Origin: Sepioteuthis lessoniana
Taxonomy: Eukaryota; Mollusca; Cephalopoda; Myopsida; Loliginidae
Direction: 5' to 3'
Assembly: GCA_963585895.1 (NCBI GenBank)
Contig: OY757904.1
Coordinates: 593,207 to 657,206 of the forward strand
DNA length: 64,000 bases
In this document: in pieces, positions 29,404-42,499 of the stretch
Layout: each line of letters starts with the position of its first letter
How positions within the stretch are numbered: position 1 is the first letter of the stretch
Translations under genes and position numbers: made by a program
Notes under the pieces: model-generated
What the model was told of the DNA's origin: nothing
Seen by the model: the letters and a program-made list of their open reading frames with translations, nothing else
Databases searched by the model: none

Positions 29404-30879
29404 ATTTATTTTACTTTTTCATTAAACATTTATTCCTCTATATTGTTTCATCTTCTTTTACCTATAAATTTTTTATCCTCTTTGATCAAAATTAATGTAT
29501 CTATAAACTTGTTTTCTTGGCACATTTCTCAGGTCTAGAGTTTATATTTTAGTTCTTTGTATTCTTGATTCTATTTTGGTTTCTGCTTTTGTTTCAGTAA
29601 CACTTATATTTGAATTTTATATTCTGATTTCAATTTCTATTTCAACTGCTTTGTTATAATCAGTAAACACTTAATTGATATCAAACTCAAATAATTTAGA
29701 ATAATTAGTAAAAAGAAAAAGTTATATTTATAACAAGTAGCACTCCTATTTCTAGAAACAAATTTTCTGTACTGTGAATATTAGAAAAAAAAATACCACA
29801 CTTAAATCATTCTTTTCATTTTTTTTAATATCACTGAAAAAAGCAATTTTTTTCTTTATTCAATTTCTCTTTTGTCTTTGTTCCCTAAGAATGTATATGA
29901 TGTCCTTGAGAATACAGAGATTTTCTGGCTTTGGATTTAAGTCTTTATATTTCTTCTCACCATCATTGTTAGCATTATCAATTATAATGAAATAATATGC
30001 AACATTTCTACATAATATCTGGCTTTGAGCCTAACTTATTATCTTTAAAATAACATAGTTCATACATCCCAGTAGAATCATTTATAGATCTATTGGTGAT
30101 AAGTTGCAGTGACGGAATCAGTATATATGGAATTGGTTTAGGAAGTATTACAAACACTCTTGGTACATACACAGGTACACAAACATAATATATGCATTCT
30201 TTTAAAAATTCATTATAAATCATAAAATTTTAAAGCACTCTGTGATGTTAAAAATACTTAGAGTATAGTTATAAGTATTTTATATGATTTAAAAAAATCT
30301 AAATTCTGATACTGAGTAGGCAAATAAGGATACTCTGGCAATGAAATAGTCAAGGAATTTAGATGTTTTATTGCTGAAATGCATTAAAAATCTCTGATTA
30401 TTTTAAAATTATATAATAAAAATGTTAAAATACATAGGCCAAGTTTATCACAATGATAAGGTGGTGTTCAAGTTTAGAATTACCAAAGATGTGGTATGTG
30501 GTTCCTGTTACATATTGCAATGAAGAAAGTTACTAGACATATGGTAAAGTAATTCCATATATTTGATAACAATAATGTTTAGATATTTAATGACAAATAA
30601 ACAAGGAGTCAATTTTTACATGCAAAACAATCCATGCAAATATGATACTTTTTACATACATCAGCATATCAACAAAGAATATCAAAACAATACAATTTTG
30701 TCGTGAAATGGTGAAATAGGAAAACTTTTGAAATACAAGATAGAATAGTTCCTGGGTAAACAAAATAGTCTATTGAATTGGGTTCACCTCCGATATAAAA
30801 ATGGAGGCTTTGAGCAAAATAAGATGGTATAGCAAGAAGACACTGATACAGAAATACTGTGGCTTAACTTATCACTTTA
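28708..30879. other. AT-rich spacer with (CT)n at 29355-29401
   Basis: Contains a long CT tract. At about 28885-29010 the minus strand has a weak tRNA-like head (GAATTTGAGTCCC) related to the left arm of the foldback at 34215. No gene seen; frames at 29774 and 30008 have no motif. Confidence 0.4.
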
Positions 30880-31194
30880 CATTAATTTGAAGGAGAACTC
30901 TTTGACCATTTATCTGTGTGTAAACAAATGACTGATGTTTAATTTAATTGTTAGTGATAAATAGCAATACTTGGAACAATCTGTTTGCTGATGAATGAGT
31001 CATGTTGAAAAGAATTATTGGTGTTGATTAGCAATGCTTTAACTGTGCCTAAATTGAATTGTTAGTGTTACATAGTGATACTTGAAACTATTTAACTGTG
31101 TGCAAATAAAACTATTTATGTTAAAAAGCAATTTTTGAAACCATTTAAGTGAGTACAAACAAATGATTAATACTAAAAAGAACTATTTGTGTTA

Positions 31195-31495
31195 TGAATT
31201 GAATTACCATGACCAGAAAATCCGGCGAACACCTACGCACGACATACGGAAACACTGGACAGCTGTTTCGACCTTATTAGGTCTCATCAGAAGTGTATAC
31301 TGTGATCTCCACCACTGGAGATCAAACCAGCGACCTAGTGGTAGAGATCACAATATATACTGCTGATGAGACCAAATAAGGTCGAAACAGCAGTCCAATA
31401 TTTCCATATGTCATGCGTAGGTGTTCACCGGATTTTCTGGTCATGGTAATTTAATTCACAATATAATTCCTCTACTAAAAGAAAAAAAAAAAAAT
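31195..31495 (+). mobile_element. hairpin-forming retroposon with poly(A) tail
   Basis: An imperfect palindrome: left arm about 31196-31318 (ACCATGACCAGAAAATCCGG near its start) and right arm about 31334-31458, roughly 90% complementary, with a loop of about 15 nt. Then come 33 bp and an A-rich 3' tail (31477-31494). It is flanked by perfect 16-bp duplications AGAACTATTTGTGTTA at 31179-31194 and 31496-31511. The tail plus TSD points to LINE-type retrotransposition of a transcript that folds into a long hairpin. The 67-codon frame 31163-31366 is not a gene. Confidence 0.85.
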
Positions 31496-31676
31496 AGAAC
31501 TATTTGTGTTAGAATATTTGGAACCATTTAACTGTGTGCAAACAAATTAGCTCTGACTTACCAACAAATTATTGACTTAAAATCATATGTATAACCATTT
31601 AATTGTATGCAAACAAATGAATTCTGGCTCGTTTAAAAAAATATTATCTACAAACTATACTTTTACAAATCATATA

Positions 31677-32586
<910 letters not shown>

Positions 32587-32810
32587 TACAATATGTATAA
32601 AGAGGATTTGGCATTAAATCTACAATAGTTGATAGGCCATAAAACCCAACCAAACAAAATCACTTGTCACTAAGTGAGTGGAGACTTTTAAAATCCTTGC
32701 TACTTAAGATTGGCCCCATTCATCCTGCCTTAGTGGAAAAAGGACTCTGTCCTTTCTTTTATTTTCAGTGAATGCATTCAGTTGTTTAACATAGACACTT
32801 CCAATCTAAA

Positions 32811-32937
32811 GGCGCCTCTGGTTGTGTAATGGTTAGCAAGCTCGGCTAGCAAACCTACACGAGTGAGTTCGTGTCTCATTGGGTGCCCCTTTCATATGGC
32901 CTTGTGCCACATCTAAGCAAAAAGCTTAGTAAATTTC
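32811..32937 (+). repeat. short tRNA-derived SINE with 15-bp TSD
   Basis: Same family as 28564-28691 (GTAATGGTTAGCAAGCTCGG, GAGTGAGTTCGTGTCTC, GGCCTTGTGCCACATC). Flanked by perfect CACTTCCAATCTAAA at 32796-32810 and 32938-32952. Confidence 0.92.
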
Positions 32938-33159
32938 CACTTCCAATCTAAAACCTAGTTCACCATCTTAACCAGCTTATTCTGAAATATGTTTTTTGGG
33001 GTTTTATTTATTTATTTTGTGTAATTATATTTCTGAAACTTTCTTGGTTCATGTTGCATTTATTTTCAATGATGCAAATCTTATTGTATAGTAAATCATA
33101 TTCATACGTGGGCTAATTAAGTGTGAAAAAAATTCTACTAGTCTTTAAAAACTTAAAAC

Positions 33160-33160
<1 letters not shown>

Positions 33161-33208
<48 letters not shown>
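33161..33208. repeat. (CA)n microsatellite
   Basis: A pure CA tract of about 24 units. The rest of 32953-33750 is AT-rich and unassigned. Confidence 0.97.
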
Positions 33209-33211
<3 letters not shown>

Positions 33212-33751
33212 CTACTGTAAATTTTCAAATTTCCTAATTTCATGAAAAGAAATTTCTTAACAAAGAATGTGATGATAGAAGGATTGATCTTGTTTTTCTA
33301 TTGCTGTTTCCAATATTAAAAGCATTATTATTCCAAATGTTATTCCAGATAAATGAAGTTGCCTTATTTCACATTGCCACTAAGTTTTATCCTTTATTTT
33401 CAAGAAAGAAATGCAATAATCAATAAAACATTCATTATTTAAGAAATAAGACTCATCGAAATTTTCATAATTTATAAAAACAAATGAAAACTTCTGTTTG
33501 GGCAAAAATACAACATTAAAAAACAACTTTTAATTAATATAAAAGTATCTTTTTTGTCTTTGTATATCATTAATAATGAAAGCTTACAACAATTTTTTTG
33601 TTTAGTTTGACATAAAAATACTTTTTCCTTTGTATCTTTATATTCTGAACATCTGTATTGTTTAATGGGGAAAATATATCCTTACAGCCTGTTAACCTAA
33701 ATTCATTAAATAAACTAAATAAACTATTAGGATATTATTGGGTGATTCATG

Positions 33752-33850
33752 TGGTGTAATGGTTAACAAACTAGGTTAGCAGGTTATTGTTAGTAAGTTC
33801 AGTTCTTACTCTGTGCCCCTTATTTGTGGCCTTGTGCCAAACTTAGAAAA
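33752..33850 (+). repeat. short tRNA-derived SINE, old copy
   Basis: Diverged relative of the 28564 SINE (GTGGTGTAATGGTTAACA, GGCCTTGTGCCAAAC). Box B is altered to AGTTCAGTTCTTAC. No clear target duplication remains. Confidence 0.7.
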
Positions 33851-34214
33851 TGACTCAGTTAGATTTGGAGGCACTTGGTTTCCAGGAGAAGAATTACAGA
33901 TCTAAACAATTAGGGAGAAATTTCACTTACATGTCATAATTATAATGATAAAAAAACTCCTAAATGAAAATTCCAAACAAGGATGGACTTAAAGAAATCT
34001 ATGATCTCAAAGGAAGGAATATGACCTGGAATGCTAATAAAACTTGAAAGAATTAAATAAATGCTAAGATTGCGTCATACTTATTTCTTTGCTCAAATTT
34101 CTTTTTACACATGAATTCCTAATCTCTGCTTAAAATAATTTTGACTTGTATCTATACTTCATCTTCCTAATACTCATTGCTTTTCATCAAAACTTACACA
34201 ATCATCCCTTTTTT

Positions 34215-34329
34215 AAGGAACAGCACACATCAGAAACAAGAATAAAGGATAAGCTCCTGGTGAAATTTGGATCATATTTCCTCATTGGAGCCTATTCTTT
34301 ATTCTTGTTTTTGATGTGTGCTCTTCCTT
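34215..34329. repeat. 46-bp arm inverted repeat
   Basis: The left arm 34215-34260 (GGAACAGCACACATCAGAAA...) and right arm 34284-34329 (reverse of the same, a few mismatches) are separated by 23 nt. The left arm plus loop resembles the SINE-like segment near 28890-28960, so this is an inverted copy rather than a simple sequence. The 62-codon frame 34146-34334 crosses it and is not a gene. Confidence 0.8.
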
Positions 34330-34439
34330 GCTAATGATCAAGATGAGTTGCAGTAAAAAGCAACTAGAATTAAGCAGGGAAATGATAATCATCATCATTG
34401 AATGTTAATAGCATGGATTCCCTAAACTCTCTCACCAAC

Positions 34440-34755
34440 TGTCCCTATCAGCCATTATTTTTGGTTAATTTTCTAGACAGCATCTGGTGTCCATGCAGAT
34501 CTGATGAATGTAAGTTTTTGTTGGTCAGCCCACACAGGTGTGTCCATGTGTAGGAGTTCATATGAAAATGTCACTTATTAGTTCAGCCTTACTTCTTCAT
34601 TAGTATCCAGTATATCTTGCTTATTCTACTTGGATAATTTGTGAGATAATAAGGAAGTGGCCATACAGCAGCTGTTTTGTTGGGATGCTGCTTCCAGGAT
34701 TTGTTCAAAACAGCACACAGCATCCTGGTGTAGTTCCCATCTAGTTTTTCTCTAT
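34440..34755 (-). mobile_element. RTE-like LINE 3'-end fragment, inverted
   Basis: Minus-strand match to the LINE C-terminal region and to the fragment at 18315-18685 (GATGAATGTAAGTTTTTG, CAGGATTTGTTCAAAACAGC). Decayed. A short GTTGAT/CATCATC tract at about 34388-34402 lies just outside its 3' end. Confidence 0.6.
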
Positions 34756-36571
34756 CTTCATTCTTCATCTGACAAATTTGGACAGCAGAAATGTTTTACT
34801 TCTAGAATATGTAAATTTTCAAAGAATTTCCAATTCTAAGGAGAATCAGAATATATACAAGCTTGATTTTTATTATTTACCTGTATAACTGATTGCTATT
34901 TCTTTTTATTGTTTAGAGATAAAACATGCTTTTGAATTAATGATGTCAATTTTTTAATTCTTGACAAAATACCAGCATAAAAAGATATGAAAAGATTTTT
35001 TTGTTTTTTTGTGATGATGGATAAATTTCTTCCCATTAACTTATACACTCATGAATATTCTTATCAAGGGAAATAACTAAAAAGTTTCTCTAAATTCCTT
35101 TCATTGTACTCAAATGTTATGTTTGTTTCAAGCCAGCTGCTAATGGGTGTGGTTCCAGTAAACTATATTGACAGCAGCAGCAGCATTCATGTTTTAACTC
35201 ATATTAAGTGTACTTGCTTTTCTTAAAAAATTAGAATTTATTTATGAAATATTCCCTCTTCTCCAAAAAGCAAAGATAGAATACTCTCTCTTTTTTTAAT
35301 TTTTTTTTTAGACAACAAAAGGTGTTTTGTTAGAGATATATTTATCACTACAAAAGATTTGATTAATGTAACATAATATAAATTGTTAAAGAATAAAACT
35401 AATCAGGTTAAATCACAAAGTTTAGTAAACGGGGATTTTTTTAAAAATTGATATTTAAAATGTACAGGATATTTCAGAAAAATTGATTATATTTTCTTAT
35501 TTGATAACTTGACAAATTCTTATTCAAATGATCCCAAATTTGAACAGCATGTGCAGAAACAACTCCAAATTCAATGTTTCATATTTAAATGCCCTTTCTT
35601 TTTCAATGAATGGTATTTCTAGACTTGAAAAGAAAAACATAAACCATTAAACAGATTTTTCAGTTGTTTCTCCAGATGCTTTCAAAATTTGAGATCATTT
35701 GAATGCGAATTAGTTTTCTGAAACACCTTGTACTTGACCAAATAGAATACACAATAGCAGCAAGTGGTTGGAAACAAGTCAATTATCAGGGAATTTTTTT
35801 AAATCAAAACAATTTGATATATCCTAATTGATACTAAGTAGCCTGTTAATACTTAACACCTTCAGCTCATCAAGAAACACTGACCTAAACTATTAGTGGC
35901 AAACATCACAACTGCATAACATCCATTCCTAAGACAAACAAAACACAAACCAATTAAGTTAGTCTACAATCCACACTTAAATATGACAATGGTTAGTAGA
36001 AATACAAAACCATCCCATTGTACATATAAATAAGACTAGTTCTTCAATATAGCTAAAAAAAACTGATTAACTTTAATGATGAAATAAAATTTACTAATAT
36101 AATTTGTGTATTTGTCCGCTATTATGTCCTTGAGTGTATAGTTTGACAATCTTTTTTAAATTTATATCTACTTATTTTAGAAACAGACCTAAAGAGATTA
36201 GAAAAGGCCAATTTATTTCCCACAAGTAACTTCATCTTAATTTAAATGCTGTCTTTACGTTAAGAAAAGATTTTGAGGCAGTAACTGACATTTAGCTAAT
36301 GAGAAACTAGCAAATGTTTCATATTACCGATCATAATTTTTAAAAATATGATAAATACCTTTATAAAATGCATTTTATTTTAATATTAAGCAATATGCAA
36401 TATAGTTAATATACTGAATAAACCTCAGTATTAATTGGGAAAATGTGATTGCTTTGTATTTAAGATTAAATAAAAATTATCTTTATTTGCCTAAAGATGA
36501 TCTGCAGAAGCCATGCTATTCAGAAAATTTATACTAAAATCATTTGTTAATAAATGGAAGTACTCTATAAT
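34756..36571. other. AT-rich spacer, nothing recognised
   Basis: About 1.8 kb without reportable open frame or repeat signature. Confidence 0.45.
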
Positions 36572-36810
36572 AGTTGGCGACCGTAATCGAAGGTGACCAA
36601 AAGGTTCCCTTTTCAATAGCTACTACACTGAGGTGTAGGGGAGGGCACTACTTCTTTCCCTGGATTGCTCCACTTTACCCTTGATCTCTACCTTACATTG
36701 CTGAGTGTTAAGCAAGGAGGTATCAAGTACCATTTTTAAAGTCTTTGGTATGACGCGACCTGGGATTGAACCCAGGTCTCCCGGACCATTGGCGAACACT
36801 CTACCCACTT
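36572..36810 (-). repeat. tRNA-derived SINE, type 3, partial
   Basis: The reverse complement matches 16295-16556: GGGATTGAACCCAGGTC is the box B complement, and TTGGCGAACACTCTACC the box A side. It ends within the head, so about 15 bp of the 5' end is missing. The frames at 36623 and 36705 are read-throughs of this SINE. Confidence 0.85.
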
Positions 36811-38445
36811 GTGAAAATGAGAGTGAGTGTGAATATGGGTCCATTTTTGCTCTTTTACCATACATACAAATATTGGATTATCTTTATAATATAGATTATT
36901 ATGGGTGACATTTTCTGATTAGTAAAAAGAACACAGATTGAAACAAGTATGTTTTTATTTTTTCCTATTTTACCATATACACAGTATATTTACAATAAAT
37001 AACCTACTATTTAAATTAAGCAAGTTGGTTCTTTCATTGAGTCAGTACCTACAATAAAAAATACATATATTTGTTTCTAATTAAACTGGTGATAAAGATT
37101 TGTAATAAGAGTATATTGATACTGTGCCAGCAGATTTGTAATATATGTATTTGAAATGATGTGTTTTAGGTCAAAACCCATGCAGCCCTACTTTAAATGC
37201 TAAGATTTGCATATGATCTTAAACATTCTTTATTCATTCTTATTTTCTTCTTCAGAAGTCCTAAAAACCAGATGTGTTGTAGTTTATTTATAATATATGA
37301 AATATATTGGCCAACCATAAGTTACTTGTTATATTCTACTGTCTGATAATGATTATGCCAGTGTGGGAATTATAGACAGTGCTGTTAATCAAACATTAGT
37401 AGAAGACTGATACTAAAACCTCCTGATCCCCTTGTCTTTAGAATCTGGCTTTCTCTATGTCCAGGTGCTGCCAAAGAAAGAAAGCATAATAAAAAAAATG
37501 GACTAAGAAGGAATGTACTAGCAGAAAGTGTAATGATGTGAAGAGGCAAAGAAAATAGGGACTGTTTCCCTCATTTTCATCCCACAAACATTAAAAGACC
37601 TTATGTTCCCAAGGGTATGAGAGGAAGGAGTCTGGAGGGTGGATAGGTAATTACTGAGAACTGAGGAAGGTAAGTAGGCTGGTAGATAGGTAAAGAAGGA
37701 CTGAACATATCTAGATTACTCATATACTTACCTGATTTATCTACAAAAGTTGAAGTCTTAAACAGACATTGCTAGTAGATATGCTAGTCAGAAGGGAAGG
37801 TGGGGGGATTGTGTCATACAATCCTAGGTAACTTATAGTTTATCTACAAGGTGATTGTTGGGCTTTGTGCTTTCACACAAACAGTGATATTAGGAGAGGA
37901 CAGGGGCGTTCGTCTAACCTTTTCTCAACAAATATCTTTCTGTTTTGATAGAATACTTCTATCTGATAGTCTTAAAGAAAATGCCCTTTTTGTTGGAGTC
38001 ATTGATCTTAAATTTAAGAAATAATTGAAATTAATATTTTTGCACTTTTCTTCTGAATATCTGTTATGTAATTGTTTGTATTGTATTTCTCTCATAATGT
38101 GATGGTGATATATCTTCATTTTTGTTGTACTTTAACAGTCTTTATATGACAAGAGTTTGGGAATTTATTGATAAAAAAATACTTACCTTAACACCTACTT
38201 TTTTTTGTCTCCTTTGAAGCCATCCCTTTGAAATATGGAGTGATCTCTTTTCCTTTTGTATGAACTGTTCAAACTTTCTCAATTTTTTTCCAAGAAAATA
38301 AATGTAATATCCAACTGTTATGAAATTGTCTAAAAAACACATTATATATTCATATCAAGTGGGTAGATTTTATAAATTTCAGTCAAAAGCATAGGAAAAA
38401 CAAAAACAAATCTTAAACCAAAAGTGTTTACTTAATAAAGCCCTT
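36811..38445. other. AT-rich spacer, nothing recognised
   Basis: Slightly purine-rich at 37490-37720. No recognised feature; short reverse frames at 37925 and 38142 lack motifs. Confidence 0.4.
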
Positions 38446-38455
38446 ACTTCTTACT

Positions 38456-38900
38456 GCCCAGTTGGCTGGGATTGTAGAATACACCAACTACATTGCTGCA
38501 GAGAGATAAGATTCCACTAATGAGTGTCCTAGAAATGACACTAAGCCATCTGATGGTGAGGCTTCAGCCCAGGAGTTTTGGGGAATATGGAATACCCCTT
38601 CATTACCATTACTCCTAGGTCCACTCTGACCTGGATTGGTCGTACCTATTAGAATCTCGTCATGGGCCAAATAGAACTTTTTATTAATATTAAATTCAAT
38701 TATTAGAATTAGATAATAATACTTGAAACCATTAAACTGTGTGCAAACAAATGACCTCTTGCTTGTTTAAAAATTGTTACCAATAAACTATTTGTTCACA
38801 AATCATGTATATGTAATATTTAAGTTTAAACAGTATTTGGCATTAAATAACTTACAAGGGTTGTTGATATGATGTAAAATACAACCAACTAACCAACTTC
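38456..38900 (+). repeat. family A repeat, short full copy
   Basis: Head (GCCCAGTTGGCTGGGATTG), one or two units of the second array type (TACTTGAAACCATTAAACTG, GTGCAAACAAATGACC), then the 3' module with GGCATTAAATAAC and an AACC-rich tail. Flanked by ACTTCTTACT at 38446-38455 and 38901-38910. Confidence 0.8.
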
Positions 38901-39273
38901 ACTTCTTACTCAAATTAAAATCATGTTTCTTTATAAAATTTAACCCTAACCTGCCACTTGAAATTTTTCCTGTGACTTTATTACCAATCACAGATTTTGC
39001 ATAGACACAAATATACTGTAATTTTAGGTAGATTATACAGTGCTAATATGTTCAGTGGAAGAATTATAAACTTTAAAAATTATCATTCAAAATCTTATCT
39101 TTTACCTGGACTTGAATACTAATTTCTAATGCCAGAGATAAATTGACTAACATCTAAAGCAAACCAGTAATCATCATATCAAAGCCTGGAAAAGTTTTTA
39201 CAAGGTATTAATAGTAACCTATCAATATCTCCCGCTAAATTACTCAGTTGACCTTCATATATGCATAAAAAAA

Positions 39274-39295
39274 ATTATATATGTAATTACATATA

Positions 39296-39337
<42 letters not shown>

Positions 39338-39347
39338 TATATGTAAT

Positions 39348-39378
<31 letters not shown>
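39274..39378. repeat. AT-rich palindromic microsatellite
   Basis: TATATGTAATTACATATATA occurs on both sides of a long TA core, making the block self-complementary. It forms the left flank of the LINE, which starts at 39379. Confidence 0.85.
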
Positions 39379-42300
39379 CATCTATAAGAGTGGCTTCTAT
39401 AGATGAGAATAAAAACAGCCATCGAAAGATAACCATGACTCATACTCAAACCACATACATAAACCGCATCGCTCTTCGCGCGGGTAAAAAAGGGGCGCGT
39501 CCTGCAGAGGTTGAAGCCCTGGCCTCAGTTTTCAAAAAATCAGCTACAGAGCTCAAACAAAAACTACTAAAATGCAAACAAACAATACAGATAGCGACAT
39601 TTAACGTTAGAACCCTAAATAGAATAGGTCAACTACCAGAGCTAACTACATCAGCTGTAGAACATAAGATAGACATAATTTGCATACAAGAACACCGATA
39701 CACTCACACCGAAGATATCAAATATCACGAAACTAGCAATGGATGGATGCTGGTGACTGTATCGGCATGGAAAAACTCTGTCAATGCATCAGTAGGAGGG
39801 GTGGGAATGCTTATAGGACCACGATCGCTAAAAACACTTAATAGCATTGAGAGAATACAACCTAGGATGATGGCCGCAACACTTAATGGCAACCCCAAAG
39901 CAACAATCATCTCCTACCAATGTTAGCGAAGAAACCGAACTAGTCACCTTCTACGAGGAGCTATCCTCCCTAGTGCGTAGCATTCCGAAAAACACAACCT
40001 GCTAGTTATTGGCAGAGATATGAATGCACAAATCGGGAAAAACAGAAACAACAAATACAGCCGACACAACAAGTCAAACAGGAATGGACAACATCTAATT
40101 GATTTCATGATAGAAAATAGATTAACATGCCTCAATACAAACTTTCAAAAAAGGGAGGGAAAATTATGGACCTACACATACACAAATAATAGTAAAGCAC
40201 AGATAGACTACGTCTTTATAAACAGGAAATGGAAAAATAGTGCGATGAATTGCGAGGATACTCCTCTTTTGTGGGTGTGTCCTCCGATCATCGAATAGTT
40301 ACGGCCAAAGTACGACTAAGCCTACGAAAAAATGCCACATGAACAGCGACAACTAAGCACTCTGATTGGGCCCTACTTAACAACAGAGATATTAGAGACA
40401 AATATGCATTAGAATTAAGAAACAGATTCGAAGCACAACAAGAGAAGACAGAAAAAGTTACCCCAAATGACGAATATGAAAATTTTGTGGAAGCACACCT
40501 TGAGGCGGCATCAAAGTGTATCCCAACAAAACCTAGAACTAAATATAGAGTCCCTTGGGAAACTTCAGCGGTTAGAGAAAAACGTGCACTCGTGAAAACT
40601 GCCTCCAAAAGCTATTGGAAGAACCCAACTAATACAAATGCCCGAAAACAAGAAAAGGCACAATATCAATTAGCAGGAATATATCTAAAAGAACAGGCAG
40701 AATACATACAAAATCAGATAGATAAGATTAGAGACTTGGTGGAAGATAGACAATCTAGGATAGCCTGGCAAACAATAAACGAAGTAAGTAGAAGGAAGGG
40801 CACAGCCAAAGCAAAATTGAAAGCTGCAAGCCAACAAGAAAGAGTAAAGCTGTGGGAACAGCATTTCAAAAATCTACTAGGAAACCCACCGAAAATAACG
40901 GATGAACCGATTACCAGAATTATCAGTAAGCAACTAGACATTAAACTAGGTCCTTTCACCAAAGAAGAACTCGACTCGGTTCTTAGAAAAATTAAAAATA
41001 GGAAAGCTGCAGGGCTGGACAAGATCCCCCCAGAAGTGTGGAAGACTAGACAATTCGATGATATACTGCTCTGGCAATACAACGCAGTCTATAGTCAAAA
41101 TAGGATAGAAAGATGGATGAAGGGATGCATCTTTCCTTTCCCTAAAAAAGGCGACCTCGGATTAGCCAAGAACTACCGAGGGATAACACTTACATCCATA
41201 GCAGCCAAAATCTACAATGCCCTACTATGAAACCGCATAGAACCCAAAATAGACAACATCCTTAGGAAAAACCAAAATTGCTTCGGGAGAAATAGATCCA
41301 CAACCTCACAAATATTGACCATCCGTAGAATCCTTGAAGGTGTTCGGGCAAAAAACCTTCAGGCGACATTACTATTTGTTGACTTTACCAAGGCCTTCGA
41401 TTCCATCCACAGAGGAAAGATGGAACAAATCCTACAAGCATACGGCCTACCAAAAGAAACCGTAGCAGCAATAATGATTCTCTACAGAAACACCAAAGTG
41501 AAAGTATGTTCACCAGATAGAGACACAGAATACTTCGACATTGTTGCAGGAGTGCTACAAGGAGACACACTAGCCCCATACCTCTTTATCATCTGTCTAG
41601 ACTACGTGCTTAGAACTTCGATCGACAAAATCAGAGAAAATGGCTTCGAGCTGACTAAGAAAAGAAGCAAAAGGTACCCCCGCAAAAACAATCACAGACG
41701 CCGACTATGCTGATGACTTAGCGTTACTGGCGAACACGCCTAATCAAGCAGAGACACTACTGCATAGTTTGGAACGAGCTGCAGCAGGCATTGGCCTCCA
41801 TGTCAATGCGCACAAAACTGAATATATGTGTTACAACCAAACGGGCAACATTACCACACTAGACGGAGCCTCTCTGAAACTAGTAGACAAATTCACCTAC
41901 CTAGGAAGTAGCGTCTCATCAACCGAAATCGACATCGACACACGACTGACGAAAGCATGGACGGCTATCGATAGGCTCTCGATCATATGGAAATCAGACC
42001 TGACCGATAAAATGAAACGCAGTTTCTTCCAGGCAGCAGTTATATCGATACTGCTACATGGATGCACTACATGGACGCTAACTAAACGGCTGGAGAAGAA
42101 ACTAGATGGCAACTACACAAGAATGTTGAGAGCAATATTGAACAAGTCCTGGCGGCAACACCCCACGAGACACCAACTATACGGCCACCTGCCTCCCGTC
42201 ACGAAAACTATACAAGTTAGATTAACCAGACACACAGGACACTGCTGGAGAAGCAAGGATGAGCTCATAAGTGATGTACTCCTATGGACCCCCACATATG

Positions 42301-42455
42301 GCCAAGCAAAAGCAGGACGACCAGCTCGAACTTACACACAGCAGCTAAGTGAGGACACAGGATGTAACCCTGAAGACCTGCCAGAGGCGATGAATGATAG
42401 GGAGAAGTGGCGAGAGAGGGTCAGAGATATCCATGCTGGCGGCACGACATGATGA

Positions 42456-42459
<4 letters not shown>
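39379..42459 (+). mobile_element. RTE-like LINE, near full length
   Basis: A 3.08-kb non-LTR retrotransposon with an AP endonuclease followed by a reverse transcriptase and a short C-terminal region, ending in a TGATGATGA tail. Absence of LTRs, the EN-RT order, the compact size and the short-unit tail fit the RTE clade. It lies between two TA-rich microsatellites (39274-39378 and 42459-42497). At least six other fragments of the same family occur in the window. The copy is dead because of the lesions described for its coding region. Confidence 0.9.
39435..42452 (+). pseudogene. LINE endonuclease-reverse transcriptase, disrupted
   Basis: From the ATG at 39435, the endonuclease begins with IATFNVRTLN and IQEHR (catalytic Glu). 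It breaks near 39918, where bases of the expected ISCYSP-like segment are missing, resumes with VIGRDMNAQIG and an AQIDYVFINRKWK motif, and breaks again near 40260. The RT part is open from about 40487: GLDKIPPEVW, FPKKGDLGLAKNYRGITLTS, a TGA stop at 41228-41230 in the same frame (probably from CGA), FVDFTKAFDS (first catalytic Asp), GVLQGDTLAPYLF, then a frameshift near 41690. An intact YADD box follows at 41706-41717. The C-terminal part runs through HTGHCWRSKDELISDVLLW to the stop at 42450-42452. All core motifs survive, so inactivation is fairly recent. Confidence 0.9.

Positions 42460-42497
<38 letters not shown>
42459..42497. repeat. (TA)n at the LINE tail
   Basis: A TA tract that begins exactly where the TGATGATGA tail of the LINE ends. 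Confidence 0.95.

Positions 42498-42499
<2 letters not shown>

Noticed and set aside
40288..41082. Long reverse frames of 106 and 122 codons
   Set aside because: They are antisense to the LINE reverse-transcriptase region.
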